Assembly (NCBI GenBank): GCA_905236085.1
Contig: CAJOOD010000066.1
Coordinates: 1-17,288, forward strand
DNA: 17,288 nucleotides
DNA from: an uncultured Bacilli bacterium
GTDB taxonomy: Bacteria; Bacillota_I; Bacilli_A; RFN20; CAG-826
Direction of reading: 5' to 3'
Below, piece by piece: positions 6,402 to 13,863 of this stretch (position 1 is its first letter; every line of letters starts with the position of its first letter). The notes beneath the pieces were generated by a model. The model had not been told where the DNA came from and ran no database searches. It worked only from the letters and a program-made list of their open reading frames with translations. A program made the translations under genes and the position numbers.

Positions 6402-7991
6402 TTAATCTTTCTTTTCCATTTTAGAAACGATATAAGGAACTTCTATTGTTTCATCTAATCTTGGGAACAATTGATCTCCTTTATGGACACTTAATCCGTT
6501 TAAGACGTTTTCATCAGTGATATCTTTAAATGTTCTCTTATCTCCGCTAACACCTAGTTGGTCTAATAAATTTCCAGCTTTTCTAGTTAAGACTGGTTGT
6601 AATAAAACACCAGCAATATATAAACTTCTAGCTAAATGAGATATACAAGCATCTAGCGGTGCTTTATCTTCTTGTTTGGCTAAGGCCCATGGTGTTGTTT
6701 CATCAATATATTTGTTAGCTCTAGATGTTAATTTCATAACAGAGGCGATAGCTTCAGTTGGATGTAAGTCTAAGAACAAAGAGTCATAATCTTTAATTAT
6801 TTCTTCCATCTGTGCTTCTAATTCGCCATCGAATGGGTTATTAATACCTTTGGTGTAGGTAGGAATAACTCCATTATAATATTTGTTAATCATAGAGAGG
6901 GTTCTATTTAATAAATTACCAACATTGTTGGCTAAATCCATATTAATTCTTTCTACAAATTGTTCTGGAGTAAATTGGCCATCACTACCAAAAGATACTT
7001 CTCTAACTAAATAATATCTAACAGCATCCACTCCATATTTCTCAATTAACGGATATGGATTAATAGTGTTTCCTTTAGATTTGGACATCTTTCCATCTTT
7101 AGTCATTAATAAGCCATGGATAAATTCTCTATCTGGTAATGGCAAATCTAACGCCATGAGGAACATTGGCCAATAGATTGCATGGAATCTAGTAATATCC
7201 GCGCCCAAAATATGAACTTTCTCCGTATCTTCCGCCCAGAATTTCTTAAAATTACCATCTTCATCTTGTCCATATCCTAAAGCAGAAATGTAGTTAACAA
7301 GAGCATCTAACCAAACATAAATAACGTGTTTTGGATTTTCTTTAACAGGAACACCCCATTTAAAGGAAGTTCTAGAAATACAAAGGTCTTCTAATCCTGG
7401 TTTAATGAAGGTATTAATCATTTCGTTCTTACGAGATTCAGGAGTGATAAATTTTAGATTCTCATCATAATATTTAAGTAATCTATCTAAATATTTGCTG
7501 GTTTTAAAGAAATATGCTTCTTCTTGGGCTTTTTGTACTGGTCTACCACAGTCTGGACAGACGTGTTCTGGTCCAACTTGAATATCGGTCCAGAAAGATT
7601 CACATGGAGTACAATACCAACCTTCATAATGACCTAAATAGATATCTCCTTGCTCTAAAAATCTAGTGAAAATCTTTTGAACAGTAATTACATGTTCTTT
7701 ATCAGTTGTTCTAATAAATTTATCGTTTGTGATATCAAGCGCGGTCCATAATTCTTTAAATGATGCAACTATTTCATCAACAAATTGTTGTGGTGTTTTT
7801 CCCGCAGCAGCGGCATTCTTTTCAATCTTCATTCCGTGTTCATCACTACCGGTTAAAAAGAAAGTTTCTCTACCTCTTAAACGATTATATCTAGCGATGG
7901 TATCAGTAAGTGTGGTGCAATAAGCGTGTCCTATATGGAGTTTAGCGCTTGGATAATAAATAGGTGTAGTGATGTAAAATTTGTTTTTCAT
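6402..7991 (-). CDS. metG: Methionyl-tRNA synthetase, short form
   Basis: This 529-residue class I synthetase charges tRNA-Met. The HIGH motif is HIGH at 19-22 after PIYYPSAKL, and KMSKS is at 301-305. A zinc-knuckle pair, C127-x2-C130 and C145-x2-C148, lies in the connective domain. VWLDALVNY (226-234) and the surrounding residues fit the family. The C-terminal helical anticodon-binding region follows residue 310. The protein stops at about 529, so it lacks the C-terminal Trbp111-like tRNA-binding domain that makes many Firmicutes enzymes about 660 residues long; this short form is common in other lineages. AAGGAGGT (8001-8008) lies 9 bases before the ATG. It follows rpmE on the same strand, but a hairpin terminator stands between them. 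No own promoter and no T-box leader are visible in the 78-base gap. Confidence 0.96.
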   Translation of the reverse strand: MKNKFYITTPIYYPSAKLHIGHAYCTTLTDTIARYNRLRGRETFFLTGSDEHGMKIEKNAAAAGKTPQQFVDEIVASFKELWTALDITNDKFIRTTDKEHVITVQKIFTRFLEQGDIYLGHYEGWYCTPCESFWTDIQVGPEHVCPDCGRPVQKAQEEAYFFKTSKYLDRLLKYYDENLKFITPESRKNEMINTFIKPGLEDLCISRTSFKWGVPVKENPKHVIYVWLDALVNYISALGYGQDEDGNFKKFWAEDTEKVHILGADITRFHAIYWPMFLMALDLPLPDREFIHGLLMTKDGKMSKSKGNTINPYPLIEKYGVDAVRYYLVREVSFGSDGQFTPEQFVERINMDLANNVGNLLNRTLSMINKYYNGVIPTYTKGINNPFDGELEAQMEEIIKDYDSLFLDLHPTEAIASVMKLTSRANKYIDETTPWALAKQEDKAPLDACISHLARSLYIAGVLLQPVLTRKAGNLLDQLGVSGDKRTFKDITDENVLNGLSVHKGDQLFPRLDETIEVPYIVSKMEKKD

Positions 7992-8021
7992 TTGGAAATG
8001 ACCTCCTTAAAACGTGAAATT

Positions 8022-8048
8022 AAAAACAAAAAGCAGACTAAATCTGCT
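8022..8048 (-). terminator. Terminator-like hairpin between rpmE and metG
   Basis: On the minus strand AGCAGA (8043-8048) pairs with TCTGCT (8032-8037) around loop TTTAG and is followed by TTTTTGTTTTT. It lies 21 bases after the rpmE stop and about 14 bases before the metG Shine-Dalgarno. Confidence 0.7.
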
Positions 8049-8069
8049 CTTGCTTCTTGTTTAATTGGC

Positions 8070-8288
8070 TTATTTACCTTCGGTTGATTTGAAGCCGTAT
8101 TTTTTGTTGAATTTATCAACTTTACCTTCAGCTTGGACAAATCTCTTTTTACCAGTGTAGAATGGGTGACAATTTGAGCAGGTATCAACTCTAATTTCTT
8201 TTAAAGTTGAACCGGTTTCGAATGTAGAACCACATGAGACACAGGTAACTGTACATTTGTGATATGCTGGGTGAATACCATTTTTCAT
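8070..8288 (-). CDS. rpmE: 50S ribosomal protein L31, zinc-binding form
   Basis: This 72-residue protein is L31 of the large ribosomal subunit, which bridges to the 30S head. It starts MKNGIHPAYH; the zinc-binding Cys residues are C16-x2-C19 and C37-x2-C40, with C12 as an extra Cys. The conserved FETGSTLKEIRVD and CHPFYTGKKRFV segments are present. The four Cys mark the C+ form, which loses function when zinc is scarce and is then replaced in many bacteria by a Cys-free copy. The ATG at 8286-8288 is chosen because GGAAGGAG lies about 9 bases upstream; the longer open frame would read through the promoter and leader. Confidence 0.96.
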   Translation of the reverse strand: MKNGIHPAYHKCTVTCVSCGSTFETGSTLKEIRVDTCSNCHPFYTGKKRFVQAEGKVDKFNKKYGFKSTEGK

Positions 8289-8308
8289 TTTCAATTTCTC
8301 CTTCCGCC

Positions 8309-8329
8309 TTGAACTGTAATGTTGTTCAA
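8309..8329 (-). promoter_or_regulatory. Hairpin in the rpmE 5' leader
   Basis: TTGAAC and GTTCAA form a perfect 6-bp stem with a 9-base loop, in the transcribed leader just before the Shine-Dalgarno region. Ribosomal-protein leaders, including L31 leaders, are known for autoregulation by their product; this one is a candidate based on position only. Confidence 0.4.
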
Positions 8330-8346
8330 AGAAAGTCAGCATGTTG

Positions 8347-8375
8347 AATATATCAAATAAAAGTAATTTTATCAA
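8347..8375 (-). promoter_or_regulatory. Promoter of rpmE
   Basis: On the minus strand TTGATA (8370-8375) and TATATT (8347-8352) are separated by 17 bp, and the -10 is preceded by TGA, an extended -10. Transcription would start near 8340, about 50 bases before the ATG. Confidence 0.65.
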
Positions 8376-8553
8376 TATTTAAATTATTTTTCTCGTGCGT
8401 ATGTAAAGCACGAATTGTAAGTTAGGAATATTAATCACTTATTCTTTAATCGCTCAACTTATAAAAAATTAAACGATATTTGATATAGTTTCCTCTGCTT
8501 TTTTCTCGATGTTAATCTATCGGAATTTGAAAACTATTTAGACATCGAGAAAT
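8376..8553. other. Noncoding interval with two inverted repeats
   Basis: No gene is seen. TCGTGC (8393-8398) and GCACGA (8408-8413) form a 6-bp hairpin. TTTCTCGATGT (8502-8512) and its exact reverse complement (8542-8552) form an 11-bp stem with a 29-base loop, starting right after the stop of the phosphatase gene. Neither hairpin is followed by a T-run on the phosphatase strand, so they are not ordinary intrinsic terminators. Confidence 0.55.
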
Positions 8554-9018
8554 TTATGAATGCTTATTTAATAATTTATTAATTAATAAATTAAGACATT
8601 CGTATAATTGAGAATATACTAGTTCATATCTTCCTGAATACCATGGGTCTTCTATCTCGTCATAATTGACATTTACATATCTTGGAAGGATATATACTTT
8701 CTTATCTTTATCGACACCTATAATTCTATTAATTCCATACATGTTTTCTTCATCCATGCAGAGGATTAAATCCGATGTATTATAGTCCTCAACAGTCATC
8801 CTTCTTGCATAGTGTCTAGTTAAATCAATATTGTTCTCCAATAGAACTCTTTTCATAGGAGGATATGTGTCATTACCGATTTCTTCATATGATGTGGCCG
8901 CAGAGTCGCAACAAAAGACTTTGGTTAATTTCTTATCTTTTATTAATTGTTTAAACATAAATTCCGCAGCGGAACTTCTACAAATATTGCCGTGACAAAT
9001 AAACAGTATTTTAATCAT
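8554..9018 (-). CDS. Low-molecular-weight protein tyrosine phosphatase
   Basis: This 154-residue protein carries the LMW-PTP signature at its N-terminus: C8-H-G-N-I-C-R14-S, the C-x5-R-S phosphate loop with nucleophile C8. The general acid Asp is D124 in DPWYSG. Length and layout match stand-alone cytosolic phosphotyrosine or arginine phosphatases such as YwlE and YfkJ; arginine phosphatases have a Thr in the loop, while this one has Ile at position 12, so a tyrosine phosphatase is the better guess. AAGGA lies about 9 bases before the ATG. It is a single gene on the minus strand, and no partner tyrosine kinase is nearby. Confidence 0.9.
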   Translation of the reverse strand: MIKILFICHGNICRSSAAEFMFKQLIKDKKLTKVFCCDSAATSYEEIGNDTYPPMKRVLLENNIDLTRHYARRMTVEDYNTSDLILCMDEENMYGINRIIGVDKDKKVYILPRYVNVNYDEIEDPWYSGRYELVYSQLYECLNLLINKLLNKHS

Positions 9019-9366
9019 GTTATTTTTCCTTACATTGTTTGTTTTTAATGCCTTTTGTGTTTTTGCTTTTTGACATAATCTATGTGCTAGTATATTTGCG
9101 CCTAAAACTTTTACTTAGCGTTAGGCTTCTCCTTCTGCCCTTTTGCCTCATCTAAATTAACCATATCAAATTAAATTAATTTATCCAAGCAGCTTAATAT
9201 ACGTTCAAAAGCCATAAATAAGACATCTATCACCTGCAAATATCATGCTTTTGTGATCTATCAAATCCTATCACGCCAAACGCTTTACACATATACAATG
9301 TTACATATAAGTTTGTTTTCTTTAGTCATTAGTTTTTAACTTTTATTAAAAAATAAGTTTTATCAA

Positions 9367-9394
9367 TTGACTACGGGTTGTTTTGCATTATAAT
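9367..9394 (+). promoter_or_regulatory. Promoter of the tetR-ABC operon
   Basis: TTGACT (9367-9372) and a perfect TATAAT (9389-9394) are separated by 16 bp. Transcription would start near 9401, so the tetR start must lie downstream, at the ATG 9428. Confidence 0.7.
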
Positions 9395-9401
9395 GGTTTC
9401 A

Positions 9402-9417
9402 TTGACAATTTAGTCAA
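9402..9417. promoter_or_regulatory. Candidate TetR operator
   Basis: TTGAC-AATTTA-GTCAA is a 16-bp inverted repeat right at the predicted transcription start. A second copy of the TTGACTA half-site overlaps the -35 hexamer at 9367-9373, in opposite orientation to TAGTCAA at 9411-9417. Position and symmetry suit repression by the adjacent regulator. Confidence 0.5.
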
Positions 9418-9427
9418 CAAAAGTATT

Positions 9428-10042
9428 ATGCCAAGAAGTAAACAAGATTTTGCCGCGCAGAGCGAAGAAAGATTAAACACCATATTAAATGCCGCTTTAA
9501 CAAAGTTCGCATTAGATGGATATGATAATGTTTCTATCGATGATATAACTCATGAAGCTAAATGTTCTCATGGTCTTTTTTATCACTATTTCTCTAGCAA
9601 AGAAGATTTGTTTCACTCATTAATGCAAAAAATTATTGAAGATTGGCATAGTTATTGTTCTGATATAAATTTTGAAGACAAGCCTGTTTTTGTTCTTAGA
9701 GATTTAACTGACCATTACCTCTCTTATATTAATGGGAGCGATAAACATGCTTATATTCTTTATTTGTTATTGACACATAGGCTAAAAAGTTCTTCTCCGC
9801 CTCGACCAAGCAAATGTAACAAAAAGAAAAAGACATCTTGGCATATCGTTATTGAATTAATAGTTAAAGGTCAAGAAGAAGGCGTATTTGAAAACGAGGA
9901 TCCAGAAGAAATGTGTAGAGCTTACTTTGCTTGCTTAGAGGGTCTAGCCTATAACAGAATATGCCTAAAGAACAAATATAAGCCTGTGAGCCCTAATGTA
10001 TTAGTCAATATGGTTTTAAAGAAAGGAGATAATAATGTTTAA
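9428..10042 (+). CDS. TetR/AcrR-family transcriptional regulator
   Basis: This 204-residue protein from the ATG at 9428 has a TetR-type N-terminal HTH: ILNAALTKFALDGYDNVSID (19-38) followed by THEAKCSHGLFYHYFSSKEDLF (41-62), with the usual GLFYHYF recognition segment. The rest is a helical ligand-binding domain of about 140 residues with no known ligand. The frame extends upstream to a TTG at 9383, but that stretch contains the -10 box, so I do not accept it. The ATG has no clear Shine-Dalgarno and the leader is short (about 27 bases), so translation may be weak. The stop overlaps the ATG of the first ABC gene by 8 bases, which fixes it in one operon with the exporter. It probably represses this operon and responds to exported compounds. 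Confidence 0.9.
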   Translation: MPRSKQDFAAQSEERLNTILNAALTKFALDGYDNVSIDDITHEAKCSHGLFYHYFSSKEDLFHSLMQKIIEDWHSYCSDINFEDKPVFVLRDLTDHYLSYINGSDKHAYILYLLLTHRLKSSSPPRPSKCNKKKKTSWHIVIELIVKGQEEGVFENEDPEEMCRAYFACLEGLAYNRICLKNKYKPVSPNVLVNMVLKKGDNNV

Positions 10043-11831
10043 GAAAATCAAATTAATATTTAGAAGCGTTAGAGAATATAAAATATACGCTCTGATGACT
10101 CCTTTATTTATGATAGGTGAAGTGGCAGTCGACTGCGCTCTTCCATTTATCATGCAATTGTTATTTACAGCAACAAGAAATGCTACATCATTCCTTGATA
10201 TCTTACCATATGTATTAACATTAATAGGTCTATCTATTGTTGCTATTGTATGTGGTATTTTGGGTGGTAGATTTGCCTCTATTGCCTCTAATGGTCTGGC
10301 TAAAAATTTAAGAGGGGATTTGTATAGGAAATTGCAGTCGTTCTCATTTGAGAACATCGATAAATTCTCCGCCTCTTCATTAATTACGAGAATGACAACC
10401 GATATCTCATTTATTCAACAAGCATTCCAAATGTGCATCCGTATTGTTATTAGAGCCCCATTAATGTTTATCTTCTCATTAATTATGGCTTTTAGCACCG
10501 CACCTAATATTGCTTGGGCGTATTTGGTGGTTATACCTATCCTAGTTATAGGTTTAATCTTAATTGCATCTAAAGCTTTTAAGATCTTCCACCGCGTATT
10601 TAGAAGATACGACAAGATTAATGAATCCATCCAAGAAAATATTTCTGGAATTAGAACAGTTAAATCTTATGTTAGAGAAGAATATGAAAAAGAAAAATTC
10701 GCTACCGCTTCTAATAATGTTTTAAAAGACTTTGTTAAAGCAGAAAGAATTGTCGCATGGAACAACCCATTAATGATGATTTCCTTTAACATCGCTAATA
10801 TGTTGGTCTTCTTCTTGGGAGCAAGAGCTATTATGGCTGCAGGTGGTGTATATAACATTGAAACAGAAAACGTTATATATAATGGGGCTTCTCCAGAAAA
10901 GATATCTTCCTTATTGACATATGGGGCACAAATATTATCTTCCTTAATGATGTTATCCATGGTCATGGTTATGTTAGTTATGTCCATGGAATCCGTTAGA
11001 CGTGTTTCCGAGGTATTAGAAGAAGAATCAACGATCGCTAATCCAGCAAATCCAATTATGGAAGTGCCAGATGGCTCTATTGAATTTAAAAATGTCAACT
11101 TCAAATATAAAAAAGAAGCCGAAGTCAATACCCTTGAAAATATCAATATTTCAATAAAAAATGGGGAATTTGTGGGGATTTTGGGTGCTACTGGTACCGG
11201 AAAGACCACATTAGTTTCTCTTATTTCTAGATTATATGATGTTGAAGATGGGCAAGGTGAAGTTATAGTCGGAGGCCATAACGTTAAAGAATACGACTTA
11301 GATACACTAAGAAACGGAGTGTCTGTGGTCTTACAAAAGAATGTTCTCTTTTCAGGTAGTGTTGAAGATAACCTTAAATGGGGTGATCTAAACGCTAGTC
11401 ACGAAGAAGTTGAAAGGGCCGCGAAGATTGCCCAAGCCCACGACTTTATCATCGCTCACCAAGACGGCTATAACCGCTTTATCGAACAAGGCGGCACGAA
11501 TGTGTCAGGTGGACAAAAACAAAGATTATGTATTGCTAGAGCCATATTAAAGAAACCTAAGATTTTAATCTTAGATGACTCTACCTCTGCAGTAGATACC
11601 AAAACCGATTCTTTAATTAGAAAAGGATTAAAGGAAGAAATTCCTAATACCACTAAGATAGTAATTGCTCAACGTGTTTCCTCAATTGAAGACGCTGATA
11701 AGATTATTGTTCTAGATAATGGCCGTATTGCTGATATGGGTAATCATCAAGAATTACTAGCGAGAAACGAGGCTTATAAAGACCTCTATTTCACACAAAA
11801 TAGACACGCTAAGGAAGGAGGAAACAAATAA
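10035..11831 (+). CDS. ABC exporter half-transporter, degenerate-site subunit
   Basis: This 598-residue protein has an N-terminal six-helix transmembrane domain (about 1-325) and a C-terminal ATPase domain. Walker A is GATGTGKT (384-391), the Q-loop is Q434, the signature VSGGQ is 490-494, and Walker B is LILDD (511-515) with Asp D515 where the catalytic Glu normally is. The switch His is replaced by Gln (Q546 in IAQR). These two changes mark the degenerate ATP site of heterodimeric exporters such as LmrCD and BmrCD. The partner is the next gene. AAAGGAG (10022-10028) lies 6 bases before the ATG, and tetR overlaps by 8 bases. The protein is an inner-membrane exporter; drug, lipid or peptide substrates cannot be told apart from sequence. 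Confidence 0.94.
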   Translation: MFKKIKLIFRSVREYKIYALMTPLFMIGEVAVDCALPFIMQLLFTATRNATSFLDILPYVLTLIGLSIVAIVCGILGGRFASIASNGLAKNLRGDLYRKLQSFSFENIDKFSASSLITRMTTDISFIQQAFQMCIRIVIRAPLMFIFSLIMAFSTAPNIAWAYLVVIPILVIGLILIASKAFKIFHRVFRRYDKINESIQENISGIRTVKSYVREEYEKEKFATASNNVLKDFVKAERIVAWNNPLMMISFNIANMLVFFLGARAIMAAGGVYNIETENVIYNGASPEKISSLLTYGAQILSSLMMLSMVMVMLVMSMESVRRVSEVLEEESTIANPANPIMEVPDGSIEFKNVNFKYKKEAEVNTLENINISIKNGEFVGILGATGTGKTTLVSLISRLYDVEDGQGEVIVGGHNVKEYDLDTLRNGVSVVLQKNVLFSGSVEDNLKWGDLNASHEEVERAAKIAQAHDFIIAHQDGYNRFIEQGGTNVSGGQKQRLCIARAILKKPKILILDDSTSAVDTKTDSLIRKGLKEEIPNTTKIVIAQRVSSIEDADKIIVLDNGRIADMGNHQELLARNEAYKDLYFTQNRHAKEGGNK

Positions 11832-13816
11832 TGGCACCAAGAGGTGGAACACGTCCTCAAAGAGGAGTAAAAGATCCAAGATATAAAGCTAAAAAAGGCA
11901 CCCTACCAAGACTCTTAAAATTGTTATTTAAAGAAAATAAGTGGAGATTGATTGTTGTTGCAATTTGTTTATTTGGGGCGGCTTTTGTATCGATTTTCAC
12001 ATCAGTATTCATTAAAAACTTCACCGATATCGTGGAAAGATTTGTTTCCGCAAGCTCTGTTAGCTCACCAATTTATGGTCAATATAGTGAGCAAGACGCT
12101 TGGGCTGATTTAGGACAATTATTCTTAGTTTTAGGTAGTTTATATTTAACCTCCACTATCTGTTCATTTATATGGAATAGAATGATGGCGGTTATCACCC
12201 AAAGATTCTTAAATTCTCTACGTATCAAGATGTTTAATCATATGGAATCACTTCCAATTAAATATTTTGATAGAAACGCTCACGGTGACATCATGTCTCA
12301 CTTCACTAACGATACAGACTCGTTAAGAATGTTGATATCTCAATCAATTCCTAATACTGTTCAAACCATATTAACCACTGTCGCCATATTTGTGGTCATG
12401 TTTACATATTCTTTGTGGTTAACCGCAGTTGTAATTCTCTGCGTTATCGCTATGTTAATTGTTATGAAATTTGTTGGAGGAAGATCTTCTCGTTATTTCG
12501 TTAAACAACAAATGGCCTTAGGTAAGGTCGAAGGCTCTATTGAAGAATCTATCAACGGATTAAAAGTTATTAAAGTGTTCGTTCACGAAGAAAAATCTAT
12601 CGAAGACTTTGATAAAATCAACAATCAATTATGTGAAGACGCCACTAGAGCTAACATTTACGGTAATATTTTAATGCCAATTATGGCTAATATTGGTCAC
12701 ATCATGTATATCTTGCTAGCTATTGTTGGCTGTGCATTGGTTATCTTTAAAGATTACGAAATTACTAGAGTTTCTCTTGCTGGAATTAGAGAGGCGACCG
12801 AAATTGCTGGTACAGTATTCTCCTTCTTATCATTATCTAGAACCTTAGGTATGCAAGTTAGCAACTTCTCACAAAATATTGCTTCCATCACTATGGGTTT
12901 AGCGGGTGCTTCTCGTATCTTTGATTTATTAGATGAAAAACCAGAAGAAGATAAAGGTTATGTAACATTGGTTAATGTTATTAAACACGAAGATGGTACA
13001 TTAGAAGAAACCAAAGAAAGAACCAAAGATTATGCTTGGAGACATCCACATTCTGCTGACGGCACTATTACATACACTGAATTAAAAGGTGACATCACCT
13101 TAAATGATGTTGATTTCTCTTATAATGGTGAAAGATTAGTATTAGAAAATGTCTCCGTTTACGCAAAACCTGGTCAAAAAATTGCTTTTGTCGGCGCTAC
13201 TGGTGCTGGTAAGACCACTATTACCAATTTGATTAATAGATTCTATGATATCGCTGACGGAAAGATTAGATATGATGGAATCAATATTAATAAGATTAAG
13301 AAAGATGACCTTAGAAAATCATTAGGTATTGTTTTACAAGACACCAACTTATTCAGCGGAACGGTCATGGAAAACATCCGTTATGGTCGTTTAGATGCCA
13401 CCGATGAAGAGGTTTATGCCGCAGCAAAAGTCGCTAATGCTTATGACTTTATTACACGTCTACCAAATGGGTTCGATACCGAATTATCTGGCGACGGTGC
13501 TAATTTGTCACAAGGTCAAAGACAATTATTATCTATTGCAAGAGCCACTATTAAAGATGCTCCTGTCATGATATTAGATGAGGCTACCTCTTCTATTGAT
13601 ACCCATACTGAAAAATTAGTGCAATCTGGTATGGATCAACTCATGAAAGGTAGAACCACATTCGTCATCGCACATAGATTATCAACCGTTCAAGATTCTC
13701 AAGCCATTATGGTCTTAGACCACGGACATATCATTGAGCGTGGAACTCATGATGATTTAATCAAGCAAAAAGGTGTATATTATCAACTATACACAGGCTC
13801 GTTTGAATTAGAATAA
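11831..13816 (+). CDS. ABC exporter half-transporter, consensus-site subunit
   Basis: This 661-residue partner starts at the last base of the preceding stop codon (TAATG), with GGAAGGAGG just upstream. A basic N-terminus (about 1-30) precedes six transmembrane helices. Walker A is GATGAGKT (455-462), Walker B LDE with catalytic E584, and the switch His H615 in IAHR. Its signature is LSQGQ (559-563) rather than LSGGQ. In the heterodimer its intact Walker and His residues pair with the LSGGQ-type signature of the other half to make the active site, while LSQGQ faces the degenerate one. Residues about 370-418 are an insert between the membrane and ATPase domains, seen in related YfiC/LmrD-type Firmicutes transporters. 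The stop is followed by a strong hairpin, ending the operon. Confidence 0.95.
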   Translation: MAPRGGTRPQRGVKDPRYKAKKGTLPRLLKLLFKENKWRLIVVAICLFGAAFVSIFTSVFIKNFTDIVERFVSASSVSSPIYGQYSEQDAWADLGQLFLVLGSLYLTSTICSFIWNRMMAVITQRFLNSLRIKMFNHMESLPIKYFDRNAHGDIMSHFTNDTDSLRMLISQSIPNTVQTILTTVAIFVVMFTYSLWLTAVVILCVIAMLIVMKFVGGRSSRYFVKQQMALGKVEGSIEESINGLKVIKVFVHEEKSIEDFDKINNQLCEDATRANIYGNILMPIMANIGHIMYILLAIVGCALVIFKDYEITRVSLAGIREATEIAGTVFSFLSLSRTLGMQVSNFSQNIASITMGLAGASRIFDLLDEKPEEDKGYVTLVNVIKHEDGTLEETKERTKDYAWRHPHSADGTITYTELKGDITLNDVDFSYNGERLVLENVSVYAKPGQKIAFVGATGAGKTTITNLINRFYDIADGKIRYDGININKIKKDDLRKSLGIVLQDTNLFSGTVMENIRYGRLDATDEEVYAAAKVANAYDFITRLPNGFDTELSGDGANLSQGQRQLLSIARATIKDAPVMILDEATSSIDTHTEKLVQSGMDQLMKGRTTFVIAHRLSTVQDSQAIMVLDHGHIIERGTHDDLIKQKGVYYQLYTGSFELE

Positions 13817-13837
13817 TCTATAGTAAATAACAAAAAT

Positions 13838-13863
13838 ACACGTCAAATCTGGCGTGTTTTTTT
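13838..13863. terminator. Bidirectional terminator after the ABC operon
   Basis: ACACGTCA (13838-13845) pairs with TGGCGTGT (13850-13857), with one T-G wobble and loop AATC, followed by a run of T to 13863. On the minus strand it reads into ATTTTTG. The T-run overlaps the stop codon (13862-13864) of the convergent hydrolase gene. Confidence 0.85.

Larger units (their letters stand above)
9019..9427. other. Noncoding interval upstream of tetR and the phosphatase gene
   Basis: No gene is seen in about 400 bases. It holds a small inverted repeat (GCCTAA at 9100-9105 with TTAGGC at 9121-9126), three CTATCA words at 9227, 9258 and 9268, and the tetR promoter and operator near 9367-9417. The start frame of tetR that opens at a TTG at 9383 overlaps the promoter and is discounted. 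No convincing promoter for the phosphatase gene could be fixed. Confidence 0.5.

Noticed and set aside
9070..9096. TTGACA followed by TATATT on the plus strand.
   Set aside because: The spacer is only 15 bp and no gene starts within about 300 bases downstream.
9111..9164. Minus-strand mini-ORF of 17 codons (start MVNLDEAKG) before the phosphatase gene.
   Set aside because: It has no Shine-Dalgarno and is too short to judge; it could be a leader peptide but nothing supports that.
9383..9427. Upstream extension of tetR from a TTG start.
   Set aside because: The stretch contains the -10 box of a strong promoter, so the extra codons would lie at or before the transcription start.
10667..11209. 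Minus-strand open frame of 180 residues inside the first ABC gene.
   Set aside because: It is a shadow of the well-supported exporter gene on the plus strand; no family features.
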